Below, piece by piece: positions 27,467-36,622 of a DNA stretch of 64,000 nt. Below the pieces are notes generated by a model. The model had not been told where the DNA came from. It did no database searches and saw nothing but the letters and a program-made list of their open reading frames with translations. This DNA is from Variovorax boronicumulans (GTDB taxonomy: Bacteria > Pseudomonadota > Gammaproteobacteria > Burkholderiales > Burkholderiaceae_C), in the NCBI RefSeq assembly GCF_007677875.1, contig NZ_VEDO01000014.1:1-64000 (forward strand). The letters run 5' to 3'. A program made the translations under genes and the position numbers. The stretch's first letter is position 1; each line of letters starts with the position of its first letter.

Positions 27467-29691
27467 GCAGGCGTCTCCCGCTGCGCCAGCCAGTCCGCGA
27501 AACCGTCCAGCGGCATGGGCTTGCCGTACAGATAGCCCTGCACCTCGTCGCAGCCGAGCTGGCGCAGCGCCTGCGCCTGCGCAGCGGTCTCCACCCCCTC
27601 GGCCAGCACCTGCATGCCGAGCCGGTGGCCCAGCGGAACGATCATCTCGGCGATGCGCGCCGTGGTGTCGCTCGAATCCAGCGCCGAGACGAAGGCACGG
27701 TCGATCTTGAGCCGGTCGGCCGGCAGGCGGTCCAGGTAGGACAGCGAGGAAAAGCCGGTGCCGAAGTCGTCGATCGCCACGGCGATGCCGCGCGCCTTGA
27801 CCTGGTGCAGCAGCGCGGAGACGCGCTCCATGCCCATCACGGACACCGATTCCGTGATCTCCAGTTCCAGGCAGCTGGGCGGCAGCCCGGCATCGTGCAG
27901 GGCCTGGTCCACCTGCGCCAGGAACTGCGGCTGCGCGAACTGCAGCGGCGACACGTTGACCGCCATTCGCAGGCCGGCCTGCTGCGTGCGCAGCCGCGCC
28001 AGGGCCTGCAGCGCGGTGCGCAGCACCCAGTGGCCGATCGGCACGATCAGCCCGGATTGCTCGGCCACGGGAATGAACTCGGCGGGCGAGACGAAGCGCC
28101 CGTCGTCCGTGCGCCAGCGCAGCAGCGCCTCGGCGCCGATGACCCGGTCTTGCGCCAGCGCGAGCTGGGGCTGGTAGACGAGGAACAGGCTCTCACGGTC
28201 GAAGGCCTGCTGCAGCCCGTGCAGCAAACGGGTGCGCTCGCGCGTGACGATCCCGACCTCGGCCGTGTAGTAATGCGCGCGCCCCAGCCCGCTCGCCTTG
28301 GCCTGTTTCAACGCGATCAGCGCGTTCTTGAACAGCTCCTGGCCGGTGCAGCCCGTGGTATCGCTGCGCGCCAGCCCGATGGAGAACGACATCGGTCGCG
28401 CGACGCCTTCGACCAGGTAGGGCGCTTCCAGCAGAGCCGCGAGCCGCGCCGGGACCAGCTCGGACGCCGGGCCCCAGACGCCGAAGGTGTCGCCGGCCAC
28501 GCGCGCAAGCAGGCAGTGCTGCGGCAGGCCGCCGGCCAGGCGCCGGGCGATGGCCTGCAGCAGCAGGTCGCCGTAGGCGTAGCCGAACATGTCGTTGGTC
28601 TCGGCGAAGCGGTCGATGTCCAGCAGTGCCAGGACCTGGCCCTCCTCGCGGCCCGCGCCCGCCTCCTGGTCGATGTGCTGCAGCAGGGCCATGCGGTTGG
28701 GCAGGTCCAGCAGGCGGTCGCGGAAGGCGTGCGCACGCAAACGCGCCAGCAGATCGATGTTGGCCGCGCTCAGCGAGATGTTGGAGCAAAACACGTTGAG
28801 CAGCCGCACGTCGACGTCGCGCAAGGGCTTGCTCGCGCGCACGAAAGCGGCGAAGTCGTTGCCATCGCGGCCGGCGAAGAACAGCGTCAGGTGCTGCGGC
28901 TCCAGCAGATTGCGGCGCTCGGACAGGGCGCGGGTCAGGCAGTCGGCGACCACGGCGTCGCCGATGTCGGCGATGTCCTGGTCCATCAGGCCGGCGAAGG
29001 CGCCGGCCGCGGCGATCACGGTGCACTGCCTGGCAGCGCCCCGCTCCGTCCTGCGGCGCGAGGCGCAGACCAGCCCCTCGGGCCGCACGCCGATCAGGCT
29101 GGCGATCTGGGTGATCACGCCTTCGGCAAAGGTGCGCAAACCCTGCTCGGCCAGGAACTGGTTGCTGGCCTCGACGATCTTTTCCAGCCCACGTCGGCTG
29201 GCGTCCAGGCGCTGCAGCTGGTCGTACGAACGGATCGCGGTCGTCAAGGACGTGTAGAGCTTGATTCGCGTGAGCTCGCTCTTGGTCTTGTAGTCGTTGA
29301 TGTCGTAGCGCCGAATCGTCTCGATCTCCGGCGCATGGCCCGGCTGGCCGGTGCGCAGCACGATGCGCACATGGGCCAGGCCCAGCTCGCCGCGGATGCG
29401 GTCCACCGTGACCAGGCCGGCCTCCTCGCTTTCCATCACCACGTCCAGCAGGATCACCGCCACGTCGCGTTCGCGGCTGAGCATCTGCACCGCCTCGGTG
29501 CCCGAATAGGCGTGCAGTAGCTGCAGCGGCCGCCCCTCGATCTCCATGCCGCGCAGTCCGAAGGCCGTGCTCTCATGGACATCGGCATCGTCGTCGACCA
29601 CCAGGATGCGCCAGGGCGTTGATTCTTGTGGCTCCGTCGGCTCCGGCCCCTCGCCGTCTTCGACGAATTCCAGTATGTCGTGGTCGTTCAT
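27463..29691 (-). CDS. REC-DUF3369-GGDEF(degenerate)-EAL response regulator B
   Basis: A 742-residue paralogue of regulator A with the same domain order. Receiver residues are intact (VVDDDAD, LLDVVME, RTGQPG, YKTKSELT). The GGDEF motif has become AGDTF, so it is probably not a cyclase. The EAL domain keeps EALLRW, NVSPLQF, ELEITES, DDFGTG, LKIDR and EGVET, as required for c-di-GMP hydrolysis. I chose the ATG of MNDHDIL; in-frame ATGs at 29700 and 29715 are alternatives. It is the first gene of the minus-strand array and is divergent from the HtrA gene. Confidence 0.92.
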   Translation of the reverse strand: MNDHDILEFVEDGEGPEPTEPQESTPWRILVVDDDADVHESTAFGLRGMEIEGRPLQLLHAYSGTEAVQMLSRERDVAVILLDVVMESEEAGLVTVDRIRGELGLAHVRIVLRTGQPGHAPEIETIRRYDINDYKTKSELTRIKLYTSLTTAIRSYDQLQRLDASRRGLEKIVEASNQFLAEQGLRTFAEGVITQIASLIGVRPEGLVCASRRRTERGAARQCTVIAAAGAFAGLMDQDIADIGDAVVADCLTRALSERRNLLEPQHLTLFFAGRDGNDFAAFVRASKPLRDVDVRLLNVFCSNISLSAANIDLLARLRAHAFRDRLLDLPNRMALLQHIDQEAGAGREEGQVLALLDIDRFAETNDMFGYAYGDLLLQAIARRLAGGLPQHCLLARVAGDTFGVWGPASELVPARLAALLEAPYLVEGVARPMSFSIGLARSDTTGCTGQELFKNALIALKQAKASGLGRAHYYTAEVGIVTRERTRLLHGLQQAFDRESLFLVYQPQLALAQDRVIGAEALLRWRTDDGRFVSPAEFIPVAEQSGLIVPIGHWVLRTALQALARLRTQQAGLRMAVNVSPLQFAQPQFLAQVDQALHDAGLPPSCLELEITESVSVMGMERVSALLHQVKARGIAVAIDDFGTGFSSLSYLDRLPADRLKIDRAFVSALDSSDTTARIAEMIVPLGHRLGMQVLAEGVETAAQAQALRQLGCDEVQGYLYGKPMPLDGFADWLAQRETPA

Positions 29692-29697
29692 GTCCCG

Positions 29698-29709
29698 CAT
29701 TGCGCACAA
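29698..29709 (-). repeat. 12-bp block shared with the leader of regulator A, copy 2
   Basis: The minus strand reads TTGTGCGCAATG, identical to the block in front of regulator A. Here its ATG is in frame with the regulator. It could be leader sequence retained after duplication. Confidence 0.4.
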
Positions 29710-29822
29710 GCGCAAGTTTCCTGAGCGGCTGTCGCCGCGAAAGCCCGCGATTGCACCAGGGCTTGCCTATACGCGTCAGCTGCTAGTTCTGACAGTAAGT
29801 GTTTGCAACAGTGCCTCACAGC

Positions 29823-29839
29823 CTTAAGTCCGGTCTAAG
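29823..29839 (+). promoter_or_regulatory. PmrA/QseB-like direct repeat upstream of htrA
   Basis: CTTAAG-N5-TCTAAG differs by one base from the YTTAAG-N5-YTTAAG box recognised by PmrA/BasR-type regulators. It lies 53 bp before the protease start, within the 200-bp gap between the divergent regulator B and htrA genes. I could not find a convincing -10 behind it, so the assignment stays weak. Confidence 0.3.
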
Positions 29840-29891
29840 TCTGCTTCCCCATCATTTCGGACATCCGCAAAACACTTGAAGGATGGAATCC

Positions 29892-31385
29892 ATGAACGAC
29901 CGACTCGACCGCTCTTCCGTGAAAAATTCCCGTTTGGTGCTGGCGCTGCTCGCCGCCGGTGCCATTGGCGGCGCAGGTGTCGGGCTGGCCCGCACAGAAC
30001 TTGCGCACGCCGCCCCGTCACCAACAGTTACAACCTCGGCACCTGTGGCCGTGAGTCTTCCCGACTTTTCGCAGATCACCCGGCAGTACGGACCAGCCGT
30101 GGTCAACATCAGCGTCACCGGCACCGGCGATGCATCGGACGCAGAGCAGGCCGCGCAGCGCGACGACCCGTTCGGCAACGACCCCTTCTTCGAGTTTTTC
30201 CGCCGCTTCCAGCAGCCGGGCCAGGGGCCCTCGCGCGCGCCGCGCGGCGAAGCGCCGCTGGTGCGTGGCCAGGGCTCGGGCTTCATCGTGAGCGCCGACG
30301 GCACCATCCTGACGAATGCGCACGTGGTCAAGGGGGCCAAGGAGGTCACCGTCAAACTCACCGACCGGCGTGAGTTCCAGGCCAAGGTGCTGGGCGCCGA
30401 TCCGCGCACCGATGTGGCCGTGCTCAAGATCGACGCCAGGAATCTGCCCGTGGTGAAGATCGGCTCGCCGGCCGACCTGCAGAGCGGCGAATGGGTGCTG
30501 GCCATCGGATCGCCGTTCGGCTTCGAGAACACGGTGACGGCCGGCGTGGTCAGCGCCAAGGGCCGCTCGCTGCCCAGCGACAGCGCGGTTTCCTTCATCC
30601 AGACCGACGTGGCCGTCAACCCAGGCAACTCGGGCGGCCCGCTGTTCAACACGCGCGGTGAGGTGGTCGGCATCAACTCGCAGATCTACAGCCGCACGGG
30701 TGGCTACCAGGGCGTGTCGTTCGCGATCCCGATCGATCTGGCCCAGCGCATCCAGCAGCAGATCGTGCAGCACGGCAAGGTCGAGCATGCGCGGCTCGGC
30801 GTGGCCATTCAGGAAGTCAACCAGACGCTGGCCGACTCCTTCAAGCTGGACAAGCCCGAGGGTGCGCTGGTGGCCAGCGTCGAGAAGGGCGGCCCGGCCG
30901 AGAAGGCCGGCCTGCAGCCCGGCGACGTGATCCGCGCCATCGACGGCAAGACGATCGTGGCCTCGGGCGACCTGCCGGCCGCGATCGGTCTGTCGGCCCC
31001 CGGCGACACCGTGAAGCTGGACGTCTGGCGCAAGGGCAGCGCACAGGAGATCCGCGCCAAGCTGGGCGGCGCCAAGGACCAGGCCGTGGCCGCTGCCACG
31101 CCCGACGCCGCGGCCCAGGGCCGGCTGGGCCTGGCACTGCGCGCCCTGCAACCGCAGGAGCGCCAGGCCGCCGGCGTGGCCGAAGGTGGGCTGGTGGTCG
31201 AGCAGGTCGGCGGCGCCGCGGCCCGGGCCGGCGTCGAGGCCGGCGACGTGCTGCTGGCCATCAATGGCACGCCGGTCACCAGCACCGAGCAGGCGCGCGC
31301 CGCCGTGGCCAAGGCCGACAAGTCGGTCGCGCTGCTGATCCAGCGCGGCGAGGACAAGATCTTCGTGCCGGTGCGACTGGGCTGA
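29892..31385 (+). CDS. Periplasmic serine endoprotease DegQ/HtrA family
   Basis: A 497-residue HtrA protease that degrades or chaperones misfolded envelope proteins. A signal anchor or signal peptide spans residues 14-40 and ends in AHA. The catalytic triad is His144 (TNAHVV), Asp174 (RTDVAV) and Ser247 (GNSGGP). Two PDZ domains follow (about 275-370 and 400-497). The ATG chosen has GGA eight bases upstream; an ATG nine bases earlier lacks a well-placed ribosome site. A long perfect hairpin follows the gene. Confidence 0.94.
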   Translation: MNDRLDRSSVKNSRLVLALLAAGAIGGAGVGLARTELAHAAPSPTVTTSAPVAVSLPDFSQITRQYGPAVVNISVTGTGDASDAEQAAQRDDPFGNDPFFEFFRRFQQPGQGPSRAPRGEAPLVRGQGSGFIVSADGTILTNAHVVKGAKEVTVKLTDRREFQAKVLGADPRTDVAVLKIDARNLPVVKIGSPADLQSGEWVLAIGSPFGFENTVTAGVVSAKGRSLPSDSAVSFIQTDVAVNPGNSGGPLFNTRGEVVGINSQIYSRTGGYQGVSFAIPIDLAQRIQQQIVQHGKVEHARLGVAIQEVNQTLADSFKLDKPEGALVASVEKGGPAEKAGLQPGDVIRAIDGKTIVASGDLPAAIGLSAPGDTVKLDVWRKGSAQEIRAKLGGAKDQAVAAATPDAAAQGRLGLALRALQPQERQAAGVAEGGLVVEQVGGAAARAGVEAGDVLLAINGTPVTSTEQARAAVAKADKSVALLIQRGEDKIFVPVRLG

Positions 31386-31418
31386 AGGCCGGGCCCTGTA
31401 GGCCGGCGACTACGGCCG

Positions 31419-31454
31419 CCAGCGCCCCGCCGCCGTGTGCGTGCGGGGCGCTGG
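31419..31454 (+). terminator. Strong hairpin downstream of htrA
   Basis: A perfect 12-bp stem (CCAGCGCCCCGC with its complement) with a 12-nt loop lies 33 bp after the protease stop. No U-tract follows, so it may be a Rho-assisted or mRNA-stabilising structure rather than a classical terminator. Confidence 0.45.
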
Positions 31455-31518
31455 CCGTCAACCTGGCACGACGTGGCGAGCGACCATGCCTTCACAAACC
31501 ACAATGGAGATCACAACC

Positions 31519-31800
31519 ATGGCTTCCCCCGACACCCCGCAGCGTCCCGCAGAACCCACGCCCGCCCGCCCGGCGCATACCGACAGCATGCTCGAGTCCC
31601 TGGGCAAAGCCATCACCGATCCGGTGCGCGAGTCGGCCGGCGATACCGACGAAGCGACGCGCCAGGCCCGTGCGCGCGCGCAGGTCCGGGCCGACGCCGA
31701 AGCGGCACGCGAGGCCGAAGAAGAGGCCCGCGAACGCGCCGAGGGAGAGCGCGCCCGCGTGCGCCCGCAGTCCCCGCCTTCGCCGGTGCAGGGCCGCTGA
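31519..31800 (+). CDS. Small charged hypothetical protein
   Basis: A 93-residue protein of unknown function. I chose the ATG of MASPDTP because GGAG lies nine bases before it. The N-terminal third is proline-rich. Residues 45-80 form a strongly charged Ala/Glu/Arg helix, likely a coiled coil, and the tail is Pro-rich. There is no signal peptide or membrane segment. It sits between htrA and a thioredoxin-like gene with 23 bp to the latter, so they may be cotranscribed. Confidence 0.55.
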   Translation: MASPDTPQRPAEPTPARPAHTDSMLESLGKAITDPVRESAGDTDEATRQARARAQVRADAEAAREAEEEARERAEGERARVRPQSPPSPVQGR

Positions 31801-31823
31801 CGCCACCGTCCTACGATCGCGCC

Positions 31824-32153
31824 ATGTCCGCTCCCCACACCTCCGACGAACCCGGCCGCACCGAGGTCGATGCCATGCGCGGCCCCGTGCTGCTCGAATT
31901 CGGCGACAACTTCTGCGGCTTCTGCCGCGCCGCCCAGCCCGCCATCGCACGCGCGCTCGAGGAGCGGCCCGACGTGCGCCACATCAAGGTCGCCGATGGC
32001 CGGGGCCGGCCGCTGGGCCGCTCCTTCGGCGTGAAGCTGTGGCCCACGCTGGTGTTCCTGCAGGACGGCCGCGAGGTCGAGCGGCTGGTGCGCCCCGTCG
32101 ATCACCATCCGGTGGCCAAGGCCTTGCGGGCCCTGGGCGACGGCGCGGCTTAA
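31824..32153 (+). CDS. Thioredoxin family protein
   Basis: A 109-residue cytoplasmic thioredoxin-fold protein with active site CGFC (31-34) and a cis-proline in LWPTLVFL around residue 74. The core sequence LLEFGDNFCGFCRAAQP matches small thioredoxins of Burkholderiales rather than canonical TrxA (CGPC). CGFC suggests a more oxidising potential. It probably reduces disulfides in partner proteins; partners are unknown. Confidence 0.85.
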   Translation: MSAPHTSDEPGRTEVDAMRGPVLLEFGDNFCGFCRAAQPAIARALEERPDVRHIKVADGRGRPLGRSFGVKLWPTLVFLQDGREVERLVRPVDHHPVAKALRALGDGAA

Positions 32154-32202
32154 GCTTCGCGCCGCCCCGGGGACGGGGCTCCCTGAAGCTGCCGAGAATC
32201 CC

Positions 32203-33135
32203 ATGACCACTGAAGAAACCCGGGCCATCCTGTCGCTGGCCCTGATGGCCGCCTTCGTCGATGGCGACAAGCACGAGCGCGAGCGCGCCGAGATCCGCCG
32301 CATCGCCGACAACCTGGCCCAGGCCGATGGCGTGCACCTGCCCGCGCTGGTGCAGGACGTGCTCATGAAGCGCGTGCAGCTGGAACACATCGCCGCCGCG
32401 CTGCCCGGCGCCGACGCGCGCCAGCTGGCCTACGAGATGGCGGTCTGCGTCTGCGATGCCGACGGCCTGCACTCGCCGGCCGAGCTGCGCTTCCTCGAAC
32501 AGGCCAAGGCCGCCCTCGCGCTGGCGCCCGCCGCGGCCGACGGCTTCCTGCAACAGGCCGACGCCGTGGCCGCCGCACCGCTGGCCGACGCGGCGCCTGC
32601 GCCTGTGCGGTCCACGGTGGACGAGGCCGCGCTGGACAAGAGCATCCTGAACGCCGCCATTCTCAACGGTGCGCTGGAGCTGCTGCCCGAGAGCCTATCG
32701 ACCATGGCCATCATCCCGTTGCAGATGCGCCTGGTGTTCAACGTGGGCAAGGCGCACGGCTACCAGCTGGACAGCGGCCACATCAAGGATTTCCTGGCCA
32801 CCGTCGGCGTGGGCCTGACCTCGCAGTACCTGGAGCAGGCCGGCCGCAAGCTGCTGGGCGGCCTGCTCGGCAAGCTCGGCGGCGGGCTGCTGGGCGGTGT
32901 CGGCAAGCAGGCCGTCAGCTCGGGCATGAGCTTTGCCACCACCTACGCACTGGGCCATGTGGCCAAGCGCTATTACGCGGGCGGCCGCGTGCTGTCCACC
33001 CAGCTGCTGAAGGACAGCTACGCCAGCCTGACCCAGCAGGCCCAGGGCCTGCACCAGCAGTACCTGCCGCAGATGCGCGAGCAGGCGCGCACGCTGGATG
33101 CGGCCAAGGTCATGGCCCTGGTCCGCGGACGGTAA
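32203..33135 (+). CDS. TerB-like domain protein
   Basis: A 310-residue protein. Residues 1-130 are helical with acidic FVDGDKHERE and VCDADGLHSPAE motifs typical of TerB/DUF533 domains, thought to bind divalent metals. Residues 155-260 contain a glycine-rich hydrophobic stretch (LLGGLLGKLGGGLLGG) resembling the DUF697 membrane-associated region. It is probably peripheral to the inner membrane. Function is unknown; no other ter genes are present. It is convergent with the chemoreceptor gene, with only 10 bp between stops. Confidence 0.7.
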   Translation: MTTEETRAILSLALMAAFVDGDKHERERAEIRRIADNLAQADGVHLPALVQDVLMKRVQLEHIAAALPGADARQLAYEMAVCVCDADGLHSPAELRFLEQAKAALALAPAAADGFLQQADAVAAAPLADAAPAPVRSTVDEAALDKSILNAAILNGALELLPESLSTMAIIPLQMRLVFNVGKAHGYQLDSGHIKDFLATVGVGLTSQYLEQAGRKLLGGLLGKLGGGLLGGVGKQAVSSGMSFATTYALGHVAKRYYAGGRVLSTQLLKDSYASLTQQAQGLHQQYLPQMREQARTLDAAKVMALVRGR

Positions 33136-33145
33136 ACGAACCGGC

Positions 33146-34750
33146 TCAGACCGAAAGGCGCGACGCGCGCGCCCCGTCGGCCTCGGCGATCCGGAACGCC
33201 GCCACCATCTCGATGAGCCGGCCGGCCTGATGGCGCAGGCTCTGCGCGGCGGCGGTGGACTCTTCCACCAGCGCGGCGTTCTGCTGCGTCACCTGGTCCA
33301 GCTCGCCGACGGCGGTGTTGACCTGCGCGATGCCCTGGCTCTGCTCGCGCGCGGCGGCCGAGATCTGCGCCATGGTGTCGGACACACGCTGCACTCCGGC
33401 CACGATCTCCTGCATCGAACCGCCCGCGGCCTGCACCTGGCGCGTGCCGACGTCGACGCGCTCCACGCTCGCGCCGATCAGGTCCTTGACCTCGCGCGCC
33501 GCGGCCGCGCTACGCTGCGCGAGGTGGCGCACCTCGCCCGCCACCACCGCGAAGCCACGTCCCTGCTCGCCGGCGCGCGCAGCCTCCACGGCCGCGTTGA
33601 GGGCCAGGATGTTGGTCTGGAACGCGATGCCGTCGATGGTGCCGATGATGTCCACGATGCGGTGGCTGCTGGCATTGATCTCGCCCATGGTGGCCACGAC
33701 CTCGGCCACCACCTCGCCACCGCGCCGCGCCGCGTCGGCCGCCGTGGTCGCCAACTGGTTGGCCTGGACTGCGGCATCGGCGCTTTGCTGCACCGTGGCG
33801 GTCAGTTGGTCCATGGAACTGGCGGTCTGCTGCAGGTTGGACGCAGTCTGCTCGGTGCGGCCGGACAGGTCGGCGTTGCCGGCCGCCACCTCGCCCGAAC
33901 TCACGCCGATGGCGTCCGAGGTCTGGCGCACTTCGCCGACGATGGCCGCGAGCGACAGCCGCATCTGCTCCAGCGCGTCCAGCAATTCGGCCAGTTCGTC
34001 GGTGCCGTCCTGAACGGCGATGCGCTGCGTGAGGTCGCCGGCCGCGATCGCCTGTGCCAGGTCGCGCGCCTGCACGATGGGCGCGGTGATGGAGCGCGAA
34101 TTGGCCAGCGTGGCCGGCACCACGGCCACCACCACCACGACCAGCACGGCACCGAAGATCCACTGCACACGCTGGGCCGTGGCTTCGAAGTCCGCCCGCG
34201 TCTGCGCGATGCCGCGTTCGAGCGCCTGCTCCATCGCATCGACCTGCGCCATCGCAGCCTCCATGCGCTGCTTCGCGGGCTCCAGCAGCCGGTCCGGGGT
34301 GGCCAGGCCATCGTGCGTGCCCGCCTGCACCTGGCCCAGCACGGGAACAGCCGCGGCCGCGTAGGCATCCAGACCCTCGCGCGCCGCGCGCGCGGCCTGC
34401 TGCACGGTGCCCGCCGCGCTGGCGGCCAGCACATCCAGCGCGGCGCGGGCCTGCCGCAGCGCCTCGGTCCACTGGCCACGCTGCTGCGCTGCGCGCGCAG
34501 TGTCGGCGAAGGCGGCCAGCACATCCTTCTCCTGGCGGCGCGCCAGGTGCATGGCGGCGCGCAGATCGCCCAGCGCGGCGAGTTCCTGCGCACCCTCGGT
34601 CATGAAGCGCAGGCTCTGCGTCTGAAGTTGCCGCTGGCCGACCAGGGCGGCCACGGCGATCAGCGCGAACAGGCCGAGCACCACGACGATGGCGGCACGC
34701 ATGCGCAGGCGGATGGAAAAGCGGCGCATGAGCTGGATGGGCGAAAGCAC
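33146..34750 (-). CDS. Methyl-accepting chemotaxis protein
   Basis: A 534-residue chemoreceptor. TM1 (about 18-40), a four-helix-bundle-like periplasmic domain, TM2 (about 190-212), HAMP, and the cytoplasmic signalling domain with the conserved hairpin [20 protein letters not shown]. It lacks the C-terminal NWETF-type pentapeptide, so it would depend on other receptors for CheR tethering. I chose a GTG start because AAGGGAG lies seven bases upstream; the next in-frame ATG is seven codons later (MRRFSIR). No che genes are nearby, so it is an orphan receptor. Confidence 0.9.
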   Translation of the reverse strand: MLSPIQLMRRFSIRLRMRAAIVVVLGLFALIAVAALVGQRQLQTQSLRFMTEGAQELAALGDLRAAMHLARRQEKDVLAAFADTARAAQQRGQWTEALRQARAALDVLAASAAGTVQQAARAAREGLDAYAAAAVPVLGQVQAGTHDGLATPDRLLEPAKQRMEAAMAQVDAMEQALERGIAQTRADFEATAQRVQWIFGAVLVVVVVAVVPATLANSRSITAPIVQARDLAQAIAAGDLTQRIAVQDGTDELAELLDALEQMRLSLAAIVGEVRQTSDAIGVSSGEVAAGNADLSGRTEQTASNLQQTASSMDQLTATVQQSADAAVQANQLATTAADAARRGGEVVAEVVATMGEINASSHRIVDIIGTIDGIAFQTNILALNAAVEAARAGEQGRGFAVVAGEVRHLAQRSAAAAREVKDLIGASVERVDVGTRQVQAAGGSMQEIVAGVQRVSDTMAQISAAAREQSQGIAQVNTAVGELDQVTQQNAALVEESTAAAQSLRHQAGRLIEMVAAFRIAEADGARASRLSV

Positions 34751-34860
34751 GCAGGAACTCCCTTGAGAGAAATGACAAGACACGGGGTGAAACCGCCTGC
34801 AACGAGGCGCGGCAAGCATAGGTGCGCCATGCGCGCGGGCCTGTGCTATACGTGCCATCC

Positions 34861-35607
34861 ATGCCGTCCAAACCACCGTTCACGCTGAATCTGCGCAGCT
34901 ACGGCCTGGGCGCGGACGAACACCGCCACGACCATGCGCAACTCGTGCTGCCGCTGGCCGGCCGCCTGCTGCTGGACATCGGCGGCCGCGAACGCCTGCT
35001 CGGCCAGGGCCAGGCGGCATTCGTCGAGACCGGCATGCGGCACACCCAGGTGTCCCACGAGCGTAACCAGGCGCTGATCCTGGACCTTGATGCACATCAA
35101 GTGCCGCTGACATTGCTGGAGCGGCTGGCGGCGCAGCCTTACCAGGCGATCGCGCCGGCGGCGTGGCGGCTGGTGGACTACATGGGCCTGGTGCTGCAGG
35201 GTGGCCCGGCCACCACGGGCCAGCTGCAGCACTGGGTGCCGCTGCTGCTGGACCAGCTCGGCCGGCAGACGCCGCGCGCGGTGTCGCGGCTCGCCGCGCT
35301 GCTGGCCCGGGTGCAGGCCGAGCCCGGTGCGCCCTGGACGGCCGAGCGCATGGCGCAGGAGGTGCACCTGAGCGTGAGCCGGCTGCATGCCCTGTTCCGC
35401 AGCGAACTCGGCAGCACGCCTGCGGCGTGGCTGCAGCAGCAGCGGCTCGAACGCGTGCGCGCCTGGCTGGTCGGCACCGACCGGCCCATCGCCGAACTCG
35501 CGCTGGAGGCCGGCTACGCGGACCAGAACGCGCTGACGCGCGCGATGCGGCGCGCCACCGGCCGCACGCCGGCCGCGATCCGGCGCGCGGCACGAGACGC
35601 GGCCTAA
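34861..35607 (+). CDS. AraC family transcriptional regulator
   Basis: A 248-residue regulator with an N-terminal cupin-like sensing region ([18 protein letters not shown]) and two C-terminal helix-turn-helix units ([20 protein letters not shown] and [20 protein letters not shown]). The nearest downstream gene, 55 bp away on the same strand, is a DMT-type exporter, which it probably controls. It is divergent from the chemoreceptor gene. Confidence 0.88.
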   Translation: MPSKPPFTLNLRSYGLGADEHRHDHAQLVLPLAGRLLLDIGGRERLLGQGQAAFVETGMRHTQVSHERNQALILDLDAHQVPLTLLERLAAQPYQAIAPAAWRLVDYMGLVLQGGPATTGQLQHWVPLLLDQLGRQTPRAVSRLAALLARVQAEPGAPWTAERMAQEVHLSVSRLHALFRSELGSTPAAWLQQQRLERVRAWLVGTDRPIAELALEAGYADQNALTRAMRRATGRTPAAIRRAARDAA

Positions 35608-35662
35608 AAATCAGCAGCCACGGCCGAGACGGCCGGGGGCCTGCCGCGCGACAGTCGCGGCC

Positions 35663-36622
35663 ATGGCTTCTTCCCGTTCGTCCGCCGTCGCCCAAGGCAC
35701 CTGGGCCGGCATCCTGTGCGGCATGGCCGCAGGGGCCCTCTGGGGCCTGGTCTTCCTCGCGCCCGAACTGGCGCACGGCTTCACGCCGCTGCAGCTGACG
35801 GCCGGCCGCTTCCTGGCCTACGGCTTCTTCGCCTGCGCACTGCTGCTGCCACGCTGGCGCCGTCTGAGCACGCAGCTGGGCCGGGCCGACTGGGTCCTGC
35901 TCACGCGCCTGGCACTGCTGGGCAACACGCTGTACTACGTGCTGCTGGCCAGCGCCGTGCAATCGGGCGGCATCGCCATGACCTCGCTCGTGATCGGCTT
36001 CCTGCCGGTGGCCGTGACCGTGATCGGAAGCCGCGCCGCGGGCGCCGTGCCGCTGCGCCGGCTGTTGCCCTCGCTGCTGTGCGGACTGGCCGGCATCCTC
36101 AGCATCGGTTGGCAATCGCTGGCGGGCGCTGCCGGCACCTCGCCGCTCGCGCTGCTCTGCGCCATCGGCGCGCTGGCCTGCTGGACGGCCTACGCCGTCG
36201 GCAACGCACGGGCACTCGCGCAGCGCCCCCAGGTCTCGGTGCAGGACTGGAACCTCGCCACCGGCGTGGCCACCGGGGCGCAGGCCCTGCTGCTGCTGCC
36301 GTTCGCGCTGCTGCTGGACACGCACGTGCACACCAGGGCCGACTGGGCGCGCCTGGCCGGCGTGGTGCTGGGCGTGGCGCTGGCCGCGTCCATCGTCGGC
36401 AATGCGCTGTGGAACCGCATGAGCCGGCTCCTGCCGCTGACCCTGGTCGGCCAGATGATCCTGTTCGAGACGCTGTTCGCGCTGCTCTACGGCTTTTTAT
36501 GGGAATGGCGCACGCCGCACCCGGCCGAGTGGCTGGCCATGGCCTGCGTGGCCGCCAGCGTGCTGAGCTGCGTGCACGCGCACCGCCGCCCTGCGCCCAG
36601 CGGCTATGCTGCTGCCGCATGA
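35663..36622 (+). CDS. EamA/DMT superfamily transporter
   Basis: A 319-residue integral membrane protein with about ten transmembrane helices arranged as two EamA repeats. The sequence AGALWGLVFLAPEL and the repeat-2 start ALLCAIGALACWTAYAV fit drug/metabolite exporters. Its stop overlaps the next gene by 4 bp. Its substrate is unknown; the AraC regulator upstream may respond to it. Confidence 0.88.
   Translation: MASSRSSAVAQGTWAGILCGMAAGALWGLVFLAPELAHGFTPLQLTAGRFLAYGFFACALLLPRWRRLSTQLGRADWVLLTRLALLGNTLYYVLLASAVQSGGIAMTSLVIGFLPVAVTVIGSRAAGAVPLRRLLPSLLCGLAGILSIGWQSLAGAAGTSPLALLCAIGALACWTAYAVGNARALAQRPQVSVQDWNLATGVATGAQALLLLPFALLLDTHVHTRADWARLAGVVLGVALAASIVGNALWNRMSRLLPLTLVGQMILFETLFALLYGFLWEWRTPHPAEWLAMACVAASVLSCVHAHRRPAPSGYAAAA

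Noticed and set aside
31386-31518. Possible small RNA between htrA and the small charged gene
   Set aside because: Only the strong hairpin is visible; no promoter or U-tract supports an independent transcript.
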